64,000 nt of DNA, taken from Streptomyces canus (lineage in GTDB: Bacteria > Actinomycetota > Actinomycetes > Streptomycetales > Streptomycetaceae). The position numbers and the translations under genes are program-made. Location: contig NZ_JAUSYQ010000002.1 of NCBI RefSeq assembly GCF_030816965.1, forward strand, positions 1,240,001 through 1,304,000. The letters run 5' to 3'. The notes below the pieces were generated by a model, which saw only the letters and a program-made list of their open reading frames with translations, was not told where the DNA came from and did not search any database. How positions within the stretch are numbered: position 1 is the stretch's first letter; every line of letters starts with the position of its first letter. This document shows positions 15,206 through 21,425 of the stretch, one piece after another.

Positions 15206-15534
15206 CACACACCGCCGCCGATGAGGTCGAGGCGGCCGGCGTCGGCGAGGGTGGCGCGGGCCTCACGCATCACGTCCTGCCAGAACTCCAGCGAGCCAAA
15301 GTCGGCATCCGACAGCCCGTAGCGGAACAGGCGAGCCGACAGATGGGCCGTCCGGAACGCCCCGACCTCGTAGCGCGCCACAGCCGGAAGCACCTCCGGC
15401 GCGTTCAGGCGCAAGTCCAGGCGATCCACGAGCTTGGCAGCGAAATCGCTCAGCGGCTCAGTAGCAGCCGACGCCGCCGGGGACAGCGGGGCGGTGGTGG
15501 TGGGGGTGGGGAGCTGGGTGATTGCCGTGGCCAT
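15205..15534 (-). CDS. Hypothetical protein of the excisionase operon
   Basis: 109 residues: a Pro/Thr/Ala-rich N-terminus and a helical C-terminal part (DFAAKLVDRLDLRLNAPEVL onward). The start overlaps the excisionase stop (TGATG) and the stop overlaps the lipoprotein start, so the genes are coupled. Function unknown. Confidence 0.65.
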   Translation of the reverse strand: MATAITQLPTPTTTAPLSPAASAATEPLSDFAAKLVDRLDLRLNAPEVLPAVARYEVGAFRTAHLSARLFRYGLSDADFGSLEFWQDVMREARATLADAGRLDLIGGGV

Positions 15535-15755
15535 CAGGCCACCTCCTCGGAGTTGAGGGCGAGCAGTTCGTTTACGGCGCTGCTCGGGATGCGTATGGCT
15601 CCCCCACGCCGGGTCTCGCCCTCGACTCGGGGCTGCCCGTACTGGATCGACGGCAGGTACCCACTGGCAGCCCAGCGGTAGACCGTCGGCTTGGAGACCC
15701 GCAGAAGCTTTGCGGTCTCCGCCACGGTGAGCAGCTTCTGAGCCGCAGGCAGCAT
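15534..15755 (-). CDS. xis: Excisionase-like HTH protein
   Basis: 73 residues. The core LTVAETAKLLRVSKPTVYRW, then GYLPSIQYG and IRIPSSAVNELL, is the winged MerR-type helix-turn-helix of the excisionase/HTH_17 family. Such proteins bend DNA at att sites with the integrase or act as regulators. I chose ATG 15755 because of a TGGAG site; the frame is open to 15815. A promoter at 15803-15831 drives it and four coupled downstream genes. It is far from the integrase (38554), so a purely regulatory role is possible. Confidence 0.7.
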   Translation of the reverse strand: MLPAAQKLLTVAETAKLLRVSKPTVYRWAASGYLPSIQYGQPRVEGETRRGGAIRIPSSAVNELLALNSEEVA

Positions 15756-15802
15756 CTGACTCTCCAATCCAGGAGTAGGGGGTCGGTTGTGCTGACTCCT
15801 CA

Positions 15803-15831
15803 ACTGTAGGTGCATTCTTGAGAGGTCACAA
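15803..15831 (-). promoter_or_regulatory. Promoter of the excisionase operon with CCTCTCAA operator
   Basis: -35 TTGTGA (15826-15831), 17-base spacer, -10 TACAGT (15803-15808). CCTCTCAA follows the -35 directly, and TTGAGGAG, close to its inverse, follows the -10. The same -35/CCTCTCAA/-10 arrangement occurs at 17314-17343, suggesting one repressor controls both. Confidence 0.75.
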
Positions 15832-15944
15832 CCTTCTCGCCCGCCCGAAGCGCTCTCGTAAGGTCCCCGGGCCCCGATGACGTGGGCTTATGGTGGAGAA
15901 ATTGATGGACGCCTCAAGAGACGTCGCCTACTGGAGGAGCTGGA

Positions 15945-16481
15945 GTGACAGACGAGCGCTGGACCGGGTCTTCGAAGCCCTACATAGAGAGCGGCCACGG
16001 TGACGCGTGGGGCAAAGAAGCGGCAGGCCAGGGCCGGAAAGGCACTCAGCGAATCCTCAGGGCCGAGTCGGTACCCGCTCCGCACACAGTCGCCGAGGCG
16101 CTAGACCTCAAAGCCGGAGAACCCGTCATCCGGCGCGACCGCCTGATCCTTCTGGATGACGAACCCGTGGAACTGGCGCACTCCTACTGGCCGGCCCCAA
16201 TCGCCGGAGGTACAGCCCTGGCAGAGACCGGTCGCATTCGCGGGGGCGCAGTGTCCTTGCTGGCCGAGCTCGGCTACACGCCCGGCACCGTGAACGAGGA
16301 AGTCCAGACCCGGCCACCGACGAAAGAGGAGGCGGAAGCCCTGCAACTGGCCGACAACCGCGAATGGGTACTGACCCTCACTCGCACCATCAGCACACCA
16401 AACGGGCACCCTTACGAGGTGTCCGTCATGGTCAGCCCCGGCCGCATTGGACGGCTCCACTACTCGATGAAGGTCGACTGA
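15945..16481 (+). CDS. UTRA-domain protein lacking a GntR DNA-binding domain
   Basis: 178 residues. From about residue 35 on it is a UTRA ligand-binding domain (TQRILRAESVPAP, LKAGEPVIRRDRLILLDDEP, then AETGRIRGGAVSLLAELGY), as in the C-terminal half of HutC-type GntR regulators. There is no winged helix at the N-terminus, so it probably cannot bind DNA alone. GTG 15945 has GGAGGAG upstream. It ends 1 base before a full GntR/UTRA gene and could heterodimerise with that protein. KorSA-like control of mobile elements is the nearest model. Confidence 0.7.
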   Translation: MTDERWTGSSKPYIESGHGDAWGKEAAGQGRKGTQRILRAESVPAPHTVAEALDLKAGEPVIRRDRLILLDDEPVELAHSYWPAPIAGGTALAETGRIRGGAVSLLAELGYTPGTVNEEVQTRPPTKEEAEALQLADNREWVLTLTRTISTPNGHPYEVSVMVSPGRIGRLHYSMKVD

Positions 16482-16482
16482 C

Positions 16483-17244
16483 ATGGCAGGACTCCACGAA
16501 GAAGAGAGCGTCTGGCCCGTACAGGACCAGATCGCCGCCTACCTCAGAGACGGCATCCTCAACGGCGACTTCCCCCCAGGGGAAAAATTGCCATCCAGCC
16601 GCGACCTGACCGAGATGTTCGGCGCAGCCGCACAGACGATCCGCAACGCGATCAACATGCTTGAGAAGGAAGAGCTCGCCTACACGAGGCGCGGCGCCGG
16701 TGTCTATGCGAGACAGCATCGCCAGCGAGCGATGGAGCCGGCGAGCTACAAGAACCCGCCCGGCGACGGCGGGAAGTACCAGTGGATCACGGCCGCCGAG
16801 CAGAAGGGGCTGGCAGGCAAGAGCGATCTACTCGCGGTCGAGGAAGTCGTGCCGCCCGCCGCCATTCGTGACGCCTTCGGCCTCGCTGAAGGCGAGAAGG
16901 CGCAGCTGCGCCGACAGGTGCTCTACCTGGACGACCAGCCCTGCGAGTTGGTCGAGGTCTACATTCCGCTCGACCTGGCCCGCGGTACGCCGATCGCCGA
17001 GAACCGGAAGATCCGGGGTGGCGTGGGTCGAGTCCTCCTGGAGGCCGGTCTGCCGCCGCTGCGTTGCGTGGACAAGGTGGCCGCGCGGTGGCCGACGCCA
17101 GAGCAGGCCAAGGCGTTGAGGATGCCGACCAAGCTTCCCGTGCTGCGCCAGTTCCGCGTGACGTACAGCGTGGATGACCGACCGATCCAGGCGGAGATCA
17201 TGGCCAAGGCGGGGCATCTTTACGAGCTGGAGTACGAGTTCTGA
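16483..17244 (+). CDS. GntR/HutC-family transcriptional regulator (Kor-like)
   Basis: 253 residues. A winged helix near the N-terminus (VQDQIAAYLRDGILNGDFPP, GEKLPSSRDLTEMF, AAQTIRNAINML) is followed by a UTRA effector domain (about 95-250). GntR repressors of this type (for example KorSA of pSAM2) keep Streptomyces mobile elements silent. It starts 1 base after the UTRA-only gene and ends in a strong terminator. The CCTCTCAA sites at 15810-15825 and 17320-17337 are plausible targets. Confidence 0.85.
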   Translation: MAGLHEEESVWPVQDQIAAYLRDGILNGDFPPGEKLPSSRDLTEMFGAAAQTIRNAINMLEKEELAYTRRGAGVYARQHRQRAMEPASYKNPPGDGGKYQWITAAEQKGLAGKSDLLAVEEVVPPAAIRDAFGLAEGEKAQLRRQVLYLDDQPCELVEVYIPLDLARGTPIAENRKIRGGVGRVLLEAGLPPLRCVDKVAARWPTPEQAKALRMPTKLPVLRQFRVTYSVDDRPIQAEIMAKAGHLYELEYEF

Positions 17245-17258
17245 TACGCCCGCTCACC

Positions 17259-17290
17259 AGCCCCGACGCGGCAGGCGTCGGGGCTTTGTT
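17259..17290 (+). terminator. Intrinsic terminator
   Basis: An 11-bp inverted repeat (AGCCCCGACGC / GCGTCGGGGCT) is followed by a T-rich tail, directly after the GntR gene. Confidence 0.9.
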
Positions 17291-17313
17291 GCGCCTGCGG
17301 GCAAACGAGAGAC

Positions 17314-17343
17314 TTGCGAACCTCTCAATGAACCTCTTACAGT
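17314..17343 (+). promoter_or_regulatory. Promoter of the GIY-YIG/GntR fusion gene with CCTCTCAA operator
   Basis: -35 TTGCGA (17314-17319), 18-base spacer, -10 TACAGT (17338-17343). The spacer contains ACCTCTCAATGA and ACCTCTTACAG, a 12-bp-spaced direct repeat. The first half matches the excisionase promoter site. Confidence 0.7.
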
Positions 17344-17387
17344 CGCTTCCGAGAGTGGCTCACGCCACACGCTCAGTTAGGAGCGGC

Positions 17388-17957
17388 ATGCCTGAACCCG
17401 AGCGCACCGCGCTCTACCGACACTTCGACGCCAACGGCGACCTGCTCTACATCGGCATCTCTAAGGACCCCGAGGGTCGCTGGATGGCCCATCGCGGCAA
17501 CCGAGAGCCGTGGATCCATCAGGCTGTTCGGCGGATCGACGAGTGGTACAACTCCCGCCCGGAGGCGCTGGCCGCCGAGACGAAGGCCATCCGAGCTGAG
17601 CGACCGCCGTTCAACGGCACTCACAACCACGACGACGCTCCGTTCGACCCGGCCTCATGGTCGGCGATAACGGATCAAGCGAAGGTTCCGGCGATCGCCG
17701 GCCTCATTCGCGCGGAGATCGCCAGCGAGCGCTGGTCGCCGGGGCAGCGTCTCCCGTCGCTACGCACCATGGGTGAGGCCGTTGGCGCGCACATGCGCAT
17801 CGTCAGCCAAGCGTCCGTCCTCCTGCAGCAGGAAGGTCTGTTGGACTTCCGACCCGGGCTCGGACTCTTCGTTGCCCGACAGCCGGTCGTTCGCCACCGG
17901 GGGCAGCGCCCGAAGCTGCCCCACGACTTCTTCTACAAGCTCGGCTTCCCCGGCTAG
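17388..17957 (+). CDS. GIY-YIG nuclease domain fused to GntR winged helix
   Basis: 189 residues. The N-terminal domain (about 8-78) has the marks of a GIY-YIG nuclease: LYRHF...LLYIGIS (Y10, Y21-I22-G23), R31-W32, H35, the metal-binding E64 in EALAAET and N76 in PPFNG. All residues normally needed for catalysis appear present. Residues about 104-167 (IAGLIRAEIASERWSPGQRL and following) form a GntR-type winged helix. No UTRA or FCD effector domain follows. ATG 17388 has TAGGAG 4 bases upstream. It may cut or nick at a specific site, or be a regulator with an inactive nuclease fold. Confidence 0.8.
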   Translation: MPEPERTALYRHFDANGDLLYIGISKDPEGRWMAHRGNREPWIHQAVRRIDEWYNSRPEALAAETKAIRAERPPFNGTHNHDDAPFDPASWSAITDQAKVPAIAGLIRAEIASERWSPGQRLPSLRTMGEAVGAHMRIVSQASVLLQQEGLLDFRPGLGLFVARQPVVRHRGQRPKLPHDFFYKLGFPG

Positions 17958-18000
17958 AGAGTGTGACGTCGCTCTCTTTGCGGCTCACCCGGAAGACTGC

Positions 18001-18070
18001 TTGAGCATTCCGAGACCTATGTCGCTAGCGTCCTGAGAACGCGAACGGCCCGGTGCGCTAACACCGGGCC
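18001..18070 (+). promoter_or_regulatory. Promoter and leader hairpin of the DUF6907 gene
   Basis: TTGAGC (18001-18006) and TAGCGT (18026-18031) could be -35 and -10. The core CGCTAGCGTC (18023-18032) recurs at 19235-19244. A 9-bp hairpin (GGCCCGGTG / CACCGGGCC, 18047-18070) and a second small hairpin (18080-18099) lie in the leader before ATG 18134, suggesting attenuation. Confidence 0.45.
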
Positions 18071-18133
18071 AGTTCAACCAGCGGATGCCAGTCCGCTGAT
18101 CTTCAACCCGTCCCTCGCCAGAGAGAAGGTCTC

Positions 18134-18595
18134 ATGACCACTGTAGCCGCCGAGTGTAACGTTGCACGTTCGGCCGACTCCCTCGCCCCTGCGACCCCGG
18201 TCACGCCGCGTCTGGTGCCCGCGAGGATTGGCCGGCCGGGTCGCGTTCAGACGGTCCACGTCCCGTGCCCGGCGTGGTGCGTGCTGGACCACCTGGACGA
18301 ACGGCAGGTGGCGGTCGAGGACATCAGCCATCGCGGCGCTCCCGACCACGCGCAGGTGTCGACGATGACCGACGACTTCTACTCGGCGTTCGAGGTGTAC
18401 ACGCAGGTGTATTCGGACCCGGCGAACGAGGACCCGAGGATGCGGGTCGCGGCGATCGTTGTGACGGACGGCTCCCGGGACGCCTACCAGACCCCGGACA
18501 TGGCGGACGAGACGGCGGATGAGCTCATCGCGTTCGCGATGCGGCTGAAGGAAGCGGCGGGCATCGCGCGGCTGGCGAACCAGACTGCCGCCTGA
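18134..18595 (+). CDS. DUF6907-type protein
   Basis: 153 residues. A variable N-terminus leads to CPAWCVLDHLDERQ, then EDISHRGAP and a beta-rich C-terminal part ending in a helix, the layout of DUF6907 proteins found across Streptomyces elements and chromosomes. The C-x3-C plus His residues may bind metal. Function unknown. A hairpin leader precedes it and a strong terminator follows it. Confidence 0.7.
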   Translation: MTTVAAECNVARSADSLAPATPVTPRLVPARIGRPGRVQTVHVPCPAWCVLDHLDERQVAVEDISHRGAPDHAQVSTMTDDFYSAFEVYTQVYSDPANEDPRMRVAAIVVTDGSRDAYQTPDMADETADELIAFAMRLKEAAGIARLANQTAA

Positions 18596-18605
18596 CGCAC
18601 ACGAT

Positions 18606-18641
18606 GAAGCGCCCCGACCGCTCTGCCGGTTGGGGCGCTTC
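18606..18641 (+). terminator. Hairpin terminator
   Basis: A 10-bp inverted repeat (GAAGCGCCCC / GGGGCGCTTC) lies 10 bases after the DUF6907 stop. Confidence 0.85.
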
Positions 18642-18664
18642 GCTGTCTCCGAGATGATGCCCGC

Positions 18665-19081
18665 ATGACCCCCTCCCCCATCGCTGGCGCGGTGATCGCC
18701 CACGCGGGCCGTGTCCTGCTGATCCGCCGCGCCTCCCCCGAGGGCGCCCTCCTCTGGTCGTTCCCGTCGGGCAAGGTCGAGCCGGGCGAGACCGCGAGCG
18801 AGGCGGCGGCTCGGGAGGCCGGGGAGGAGGCGGGGGTGATCGTGGCGCCGATGGTGGTGCTGGGCGAGCGGGTGCATCCGGCGACGGGCCGGCGGGTGGT
18901 GTACGTCGCCTGCCGGCTGCTCGGTGGTGACGCCCACGCGGCAAGTCCGCGGGAGGTTGCGGAGGTGGCGTGGGTGCGGGCCGGCGAGATCCCGGAGCTG
19001 GTGCCGGGCGGGCTCTTCAGGCCCGTGCAGGCGTACCTGGACGGGGTCCTGTCATCGAAAGTTGCCCCACCGATCGTCTAA
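18665..19081 (+). CDS. NUDIX hydrolase
   Basis: 138 residues. A complete Nudix box G-x5-E-x7-R-E-x2-E-E-x-G is present at about residues 36-58 (GKVEPGETASEAAAREAGEE, then AGV). The family hydrolyses nucleoside diphosphates linked to another group, such as oxidised dNTPs, NDP-sugars or NADH. Nudix genes are frequent passengers in Streptomyces plasmids and ICEs. Substrate unknown. Confidence 0.9.
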   Translation: MTPSPIAGAVIAHAGRVLLIRRASPEGALLWSFPSGKVEPGETASEAAAREAGEEAGVIVAPMVVLGERVHPATGRRVVYVACRLLGGDAHAASPREVAEVAWVRAGEIPELVPGGLFRPVQAYLDGVLSSKVAPPIV

Positions 19082-19234
19082 AGCGCAGGTCCAGGGCGTA
19101 GAAGCTGTTGCGGGTCTTGCCGAAAGTTGGTGCCCGTGCGGCTTGCGGGGTTGATGGGACTCAACTCCCGGCGCGCTGACCTGCGGTTCTTCCAACCGTG
19201 CGTGTGATCTAGAGGTTTCAATCGACACCCACTC

Positions 19235-19297
19235 CGCTAGCGTCTCCTGGAGACAGCAGGAAGCCCCGGCTTCGCTCGCGAGGTGAAAGGCCGGGGC
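19235..19297 (+). promoter_or_regulatory. Promoter core and leader hairpin of a small membrane gene
   Basis: CGCTAGCGTC (19235-19244) repeats the core seen at 18023-18032, and in both cases a G/C-rich hairpin follows (here AGCCCCGGC / GCCGGGGCT, about 19262-19297). ATG 19330 lies beyond the hairpin. Confidence 0.45.
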
Positions 19298-19329
19298 TGC
19301 CTGAATGCAGATCACGAGATTGGATCTCC

Positions 19330-19509
19330 ATGACCATTTCCAAGCCTAACCCTCCTCCTCTCCCGCCGGATACCGGTCCGCCGATGGGCTGGCCTGAGGC
19401 GGTGGTCACGCTCGTGGTGGTGGCGGCTTTGGTGGTGCTGATCATCGCGGGTGTGTTGCCGGCGACAGCGCTGACGTTGGCGCTGCCGATACCGGTCTCG
19501 CGGAGGTAG
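19330..19509 (+). CDS. 59-residue single-span membrane protein
   Basis: The N-terminus is Pro-rich (MTISKPNPPPLPPDTGPPMG) and is followed by one long hydrophobic segment (AVVTLVVVAALVVLIIAGVL and on), ending VSRR. It probably sits in the membrane with the Pro-rich part exposed. The gene has its own leader hairpin and a perfect terminator just after it. Function unknown. Confidence 0.6.
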   Translation: MTISKPNPPPLPPDTGPPMGWPEAVVTLVVVAALVVLIIAGVLPATALTLALPIPVSRR

Positions 19510-19520
19510 CCGCACAACAG

Positions 19521-19553
19521 AGCGCCCTGGTCCGCCATCCGAACCAGGGCGCT
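19521..19553. terminator. Bidirectional terminator
   Basis: A perfect 11-bp inverted repeat (AGCGCCCTGGT / ACCAGGGCGCT) between convergent genes. Confidence 0.85.
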
Positions 19554-19595
19554 TCCGCGTTCAGCCGAGGTAGATCACTACCGCGCTGCCGCCGG

Positions 19596-19742
19596 TCACC
19601 AGAGTCCACAAGAGCGCCAGAGTCGTTCGGCTGCCCGGTGGTGGCCGTGGTCGATGAGGCGGATGGCGGCCTGGTCGACGGCGCGGGTGATGCGCAGCCG
19701 GGCCCGAACTCGCAGCGGAAGGGGCAGGCGGAGGCTGTTCAC
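19596..19742 (-). CDS. Small basic protein
   Basis: 48 residues (VNSLRLPLPLRVRARLRITR start), strongly basic and helical. GTG 19742 overlaps the upstream stop by GTGA. A short open stretch in another frame continues toward 19561 but has no credible start. Confidence 0.5.
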   Translation of the reverse strand: MNSLRLPLPLRVRARLRITRAVDQAAIRLIDHGHHRAAERLWRSCGLW

Positions 19743-19945
19743 CGCTCCCCCGCCTTCTCGACATCCCAGTTGCGGTCGACGGAGGCTGCTTCCCGCACGC
19801 TAGGCCCGTCGTCCCATGCGGCCGGTTGTCGGGCGGCCAACTGGTCGATGCCTTCGCGGAGTCGGTCGGCTTCGGCGTCGGTGAGGCCTTTGCGGGCCCG
19901 GTCGGCAAGGTTGCGGAGTTGGTCGATAGTGGGCCGGTCGGTCAT
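19739..19945 (-). CDS. Small helical protein
   Basis: 68 residues (MTDRPTIDQLRNLADRARKG start), a charged helical protein of a kind common in Streptomyces elements. GGAGGTG precedes ATG 19945, which overlaps the stop of the SLOG-type gene (ATGA). Function unknown. Confidence 0.65.
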   Translation of the reverse strand: MTDRPTIDQLRNLADRARKGLTDAEADRLREGIDQLAARQPAAWDDGPSVREAASVDRNWDVEKAGER

Positions 19946-20334
19946 GCGGTCCACCTCCGTGTCTCGATGCCGGCCTGCTCGGCGAGTTCGGCGGTGTGGC
20001 TGGCGCCTCGGCTGCCGTCCTTGATGAACGCGAGGCAGACGTCGGCGCCGAGGTTGACCATGTGGGCGTTGCGGATGAACCCGGCCCGCTTGCCGTTGAT
20101 CTGCCAATTCGCGGGGTGGGGTTCGGTCTTGACCGGCAGGTCACGGCTGATCAGGTAGTTGGCGTAGTCCGCGGCCTGGGCGTCTGCGCCTCGCGGGCAG
20201 GCTCCGTGAACGACGGTCAGTGCGCGGCCGGAGTGCGCGGCCTCGCAGAACGCGTAGTCGAGGGCGAAGCGGACGACTTCCACCTTCTGCCAGTCCCTGC
20301 TCCCGGTGATCAGCACTCGATAGGGCTCGGTCAT
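19942..20334 (-). CDS. SLOG-superfamily protein (DUF2493-like)
   Basis: 130 residues. It has the SLOG hallmarks: VLITGSRDW at the start, VVHGACPRGADAQA in the middle (phosphate-binding loop), then HPANWQINGKRAGFIRN, LGADVCLAF and DGSRGASHT. SLOG proteins bind nucleotides or NAD-derived ligands; related ones sense ligands in defence systems, others are of unknown use in phages. It overlaps both neighbours by 4 bases. Confidence 0.85.
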   Translation of the reverse strand: MTEPYRVLITGSRDWQKVEVVRFALDYAFCEAAHSGRALTVVHGACPRGADAQAADYANYLISRDLPVKTEPHPANWQINGKRAGFIRNAHMVNLGADVCLAFIKDGSRGASHTAELAEQAGIETRRWTA

Positions 20335-20681
20335 GCGGCTTCCTCGCTGTCGGGTTGGGCCCATGTCGGTGCGGGGCGGGTTGGCGGCTGTGAGCGTCGT
20401 TCGGCGGCATCGGCGGCTCCCAGGTCGCCGGACCGGAGTTCGGCCGTCTGGGGGGCGGTCAGGGCCCGTCTCGGGGCTGCTGCGGTTTCTCGCGCCGCCA
20501 CAAGGCCGCCTGAGGGCCGCGGAAGGCTCCCGGCGTCCGCAGAGCCGCGCGGAGGGCTCCCAAGCCGTCTCAGGGCCCGTACAGCGGCGCGTAGCGGTAC
20601 CGGGAACCGCTCGCCCTGATGGCCGCAGCACACGGCGGCCACCGCAACCACCAGAGCGAGATACGCCAACAGCGGCGTCAC
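20331..20681 (-). CDS. Small membrane-anchored protein with low-complexity tail
   Basis: 116 residues. One N-terminal hydrophobic segment (LLAYLALVVAVAAVCC) is followed by a long Arg/Pro/Ala-rich, probably disordered tail. GTG 20681 overlaps the upstream stop by GTGA. The DNA encoding the tail is rich in short repeats such as GGCTCCC-type words, so part of the tail may tolerate length change. Confidence 0.5.
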   Translation of the reverse strand: MTPLLAYLALVVAVAAVCCGHQGERFPVPLRAAVRALRRLGSPPRGSADAGSLPRPSGGLVAARETAAAPRRALTAPQTAELRSGDLGAADAAERRSQPPTRPAPTWAQPDSEEAA

Positions 20682-21343
20682 GACGGGTCCTCGTCGCTGC
20701 ACTCCGGCCCGCAGAAGCAGTGCTCACCCTCGGCGTGGGCCTGCTCGCGCTCATGGTTGGCGCAGGGCTCGTCGCCGCACTCGTCGGGTGCGGGACCGCA
20801 CGGGGTGGGCGCCTCGGTGGTGTTGCGGGTCTCGGCGGCCACACGACGCAGCTCGGCGCGGAGTCGCTCGATCGTGGCCCGCATCTCGTTGAGTGCGGTC
20901 TCGTCCTCGCGGTGCCAGCGGATCAGCTTGTCCCGCTCGTCGATGAGTTCGTTCTCGCGGGCGGTGGCCGCGTCGTACATGGTGCGGAGGTTGGCGACCT
21001 CGTCTGCTCGGTCGACGCTCGCGGGCAGCACAGCGGCGGCGGGCGTCTCGTCCGGGATCACCACGACCCGAGTGATCACGAGATCGCTGACCTCGGGCCA
21101 GTCATCGTCCGGCCCGTAGTACGAGTGGATCAGCCACTGCTCACCGCCCGGCGCGGAGAACAGTTCGAACCGGACAGTGTCGATGAGCGGCTGCTTGCGC
21201 TCCTCGGCCTCGCAGTACGCGAACGCGCCCTGGAGGCTGGCGTAGTAGCCGTGGACGCGACGCAGCACGTTGTCGCGGATCTCGGACACACGGAAGACAT
21301 GCATCCGCGCGGTCTGGTCGTTGGCGGGCTCGGGCTGGGTCAT
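20678..21343 (-). CDS. Hypothetical protein with coiled coil and Cys-rich tail
   Basis: 221 residues. An N-terminal alpha/beta region (about 10-100) precedes a coiled coil (about 115-180, for example ENELIDERDKLIRWHREDET). A C-terminal Cys/His-rich stretch (CGPAPDECGDEPCANHE, then HCFCGPEC) may bind zinc. No family recognised. Overlaps the downstream gene by 4 bases. Confidence 0.65.
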   Translation of the reverse strand: MTQPEPANDQTARMHVFRVSEIRDNVLRRVHGYYASLQGAFAYCEAEERKQPLIDTVRFELFSAPGGEQWLIHSYYGPDDDWPEVSDLVITRVVVIPDETPAAAVLPASVDRADEVANLRTMYDAATARENELIDERDKLIRWHREDETALNEMRATIERLRAELRRVAAETRNTTEAPTPCGPAPDECGDEPCANHEREQAHAEGEHCFCGPECSDEDPS

Positions 21344-21425
21344 CGGAGGCTTCTTTCGTGGGCCGGGCAAGGGTGGGGTGCGCGGGCGTGGGATGCGGGG
21401 TCGCGCGGTGGTGATGCGTGGGAAA

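Noticed and set aside
17388..17957. Reading the 17388 gene as an ordinary GntR regulator
   Set aside because: The first 80 residues carry the full set of GIY-YIG residues, and there is no UTRA, FCD or aminotransferase-like domain after the winged helix.
19561..19610. A 12-residue C-terminal membrane frame after the small basic gene
   Set aside because: It has no start codon of its own with a ribosome-binding site and overlaps the supported 48-residue frame.
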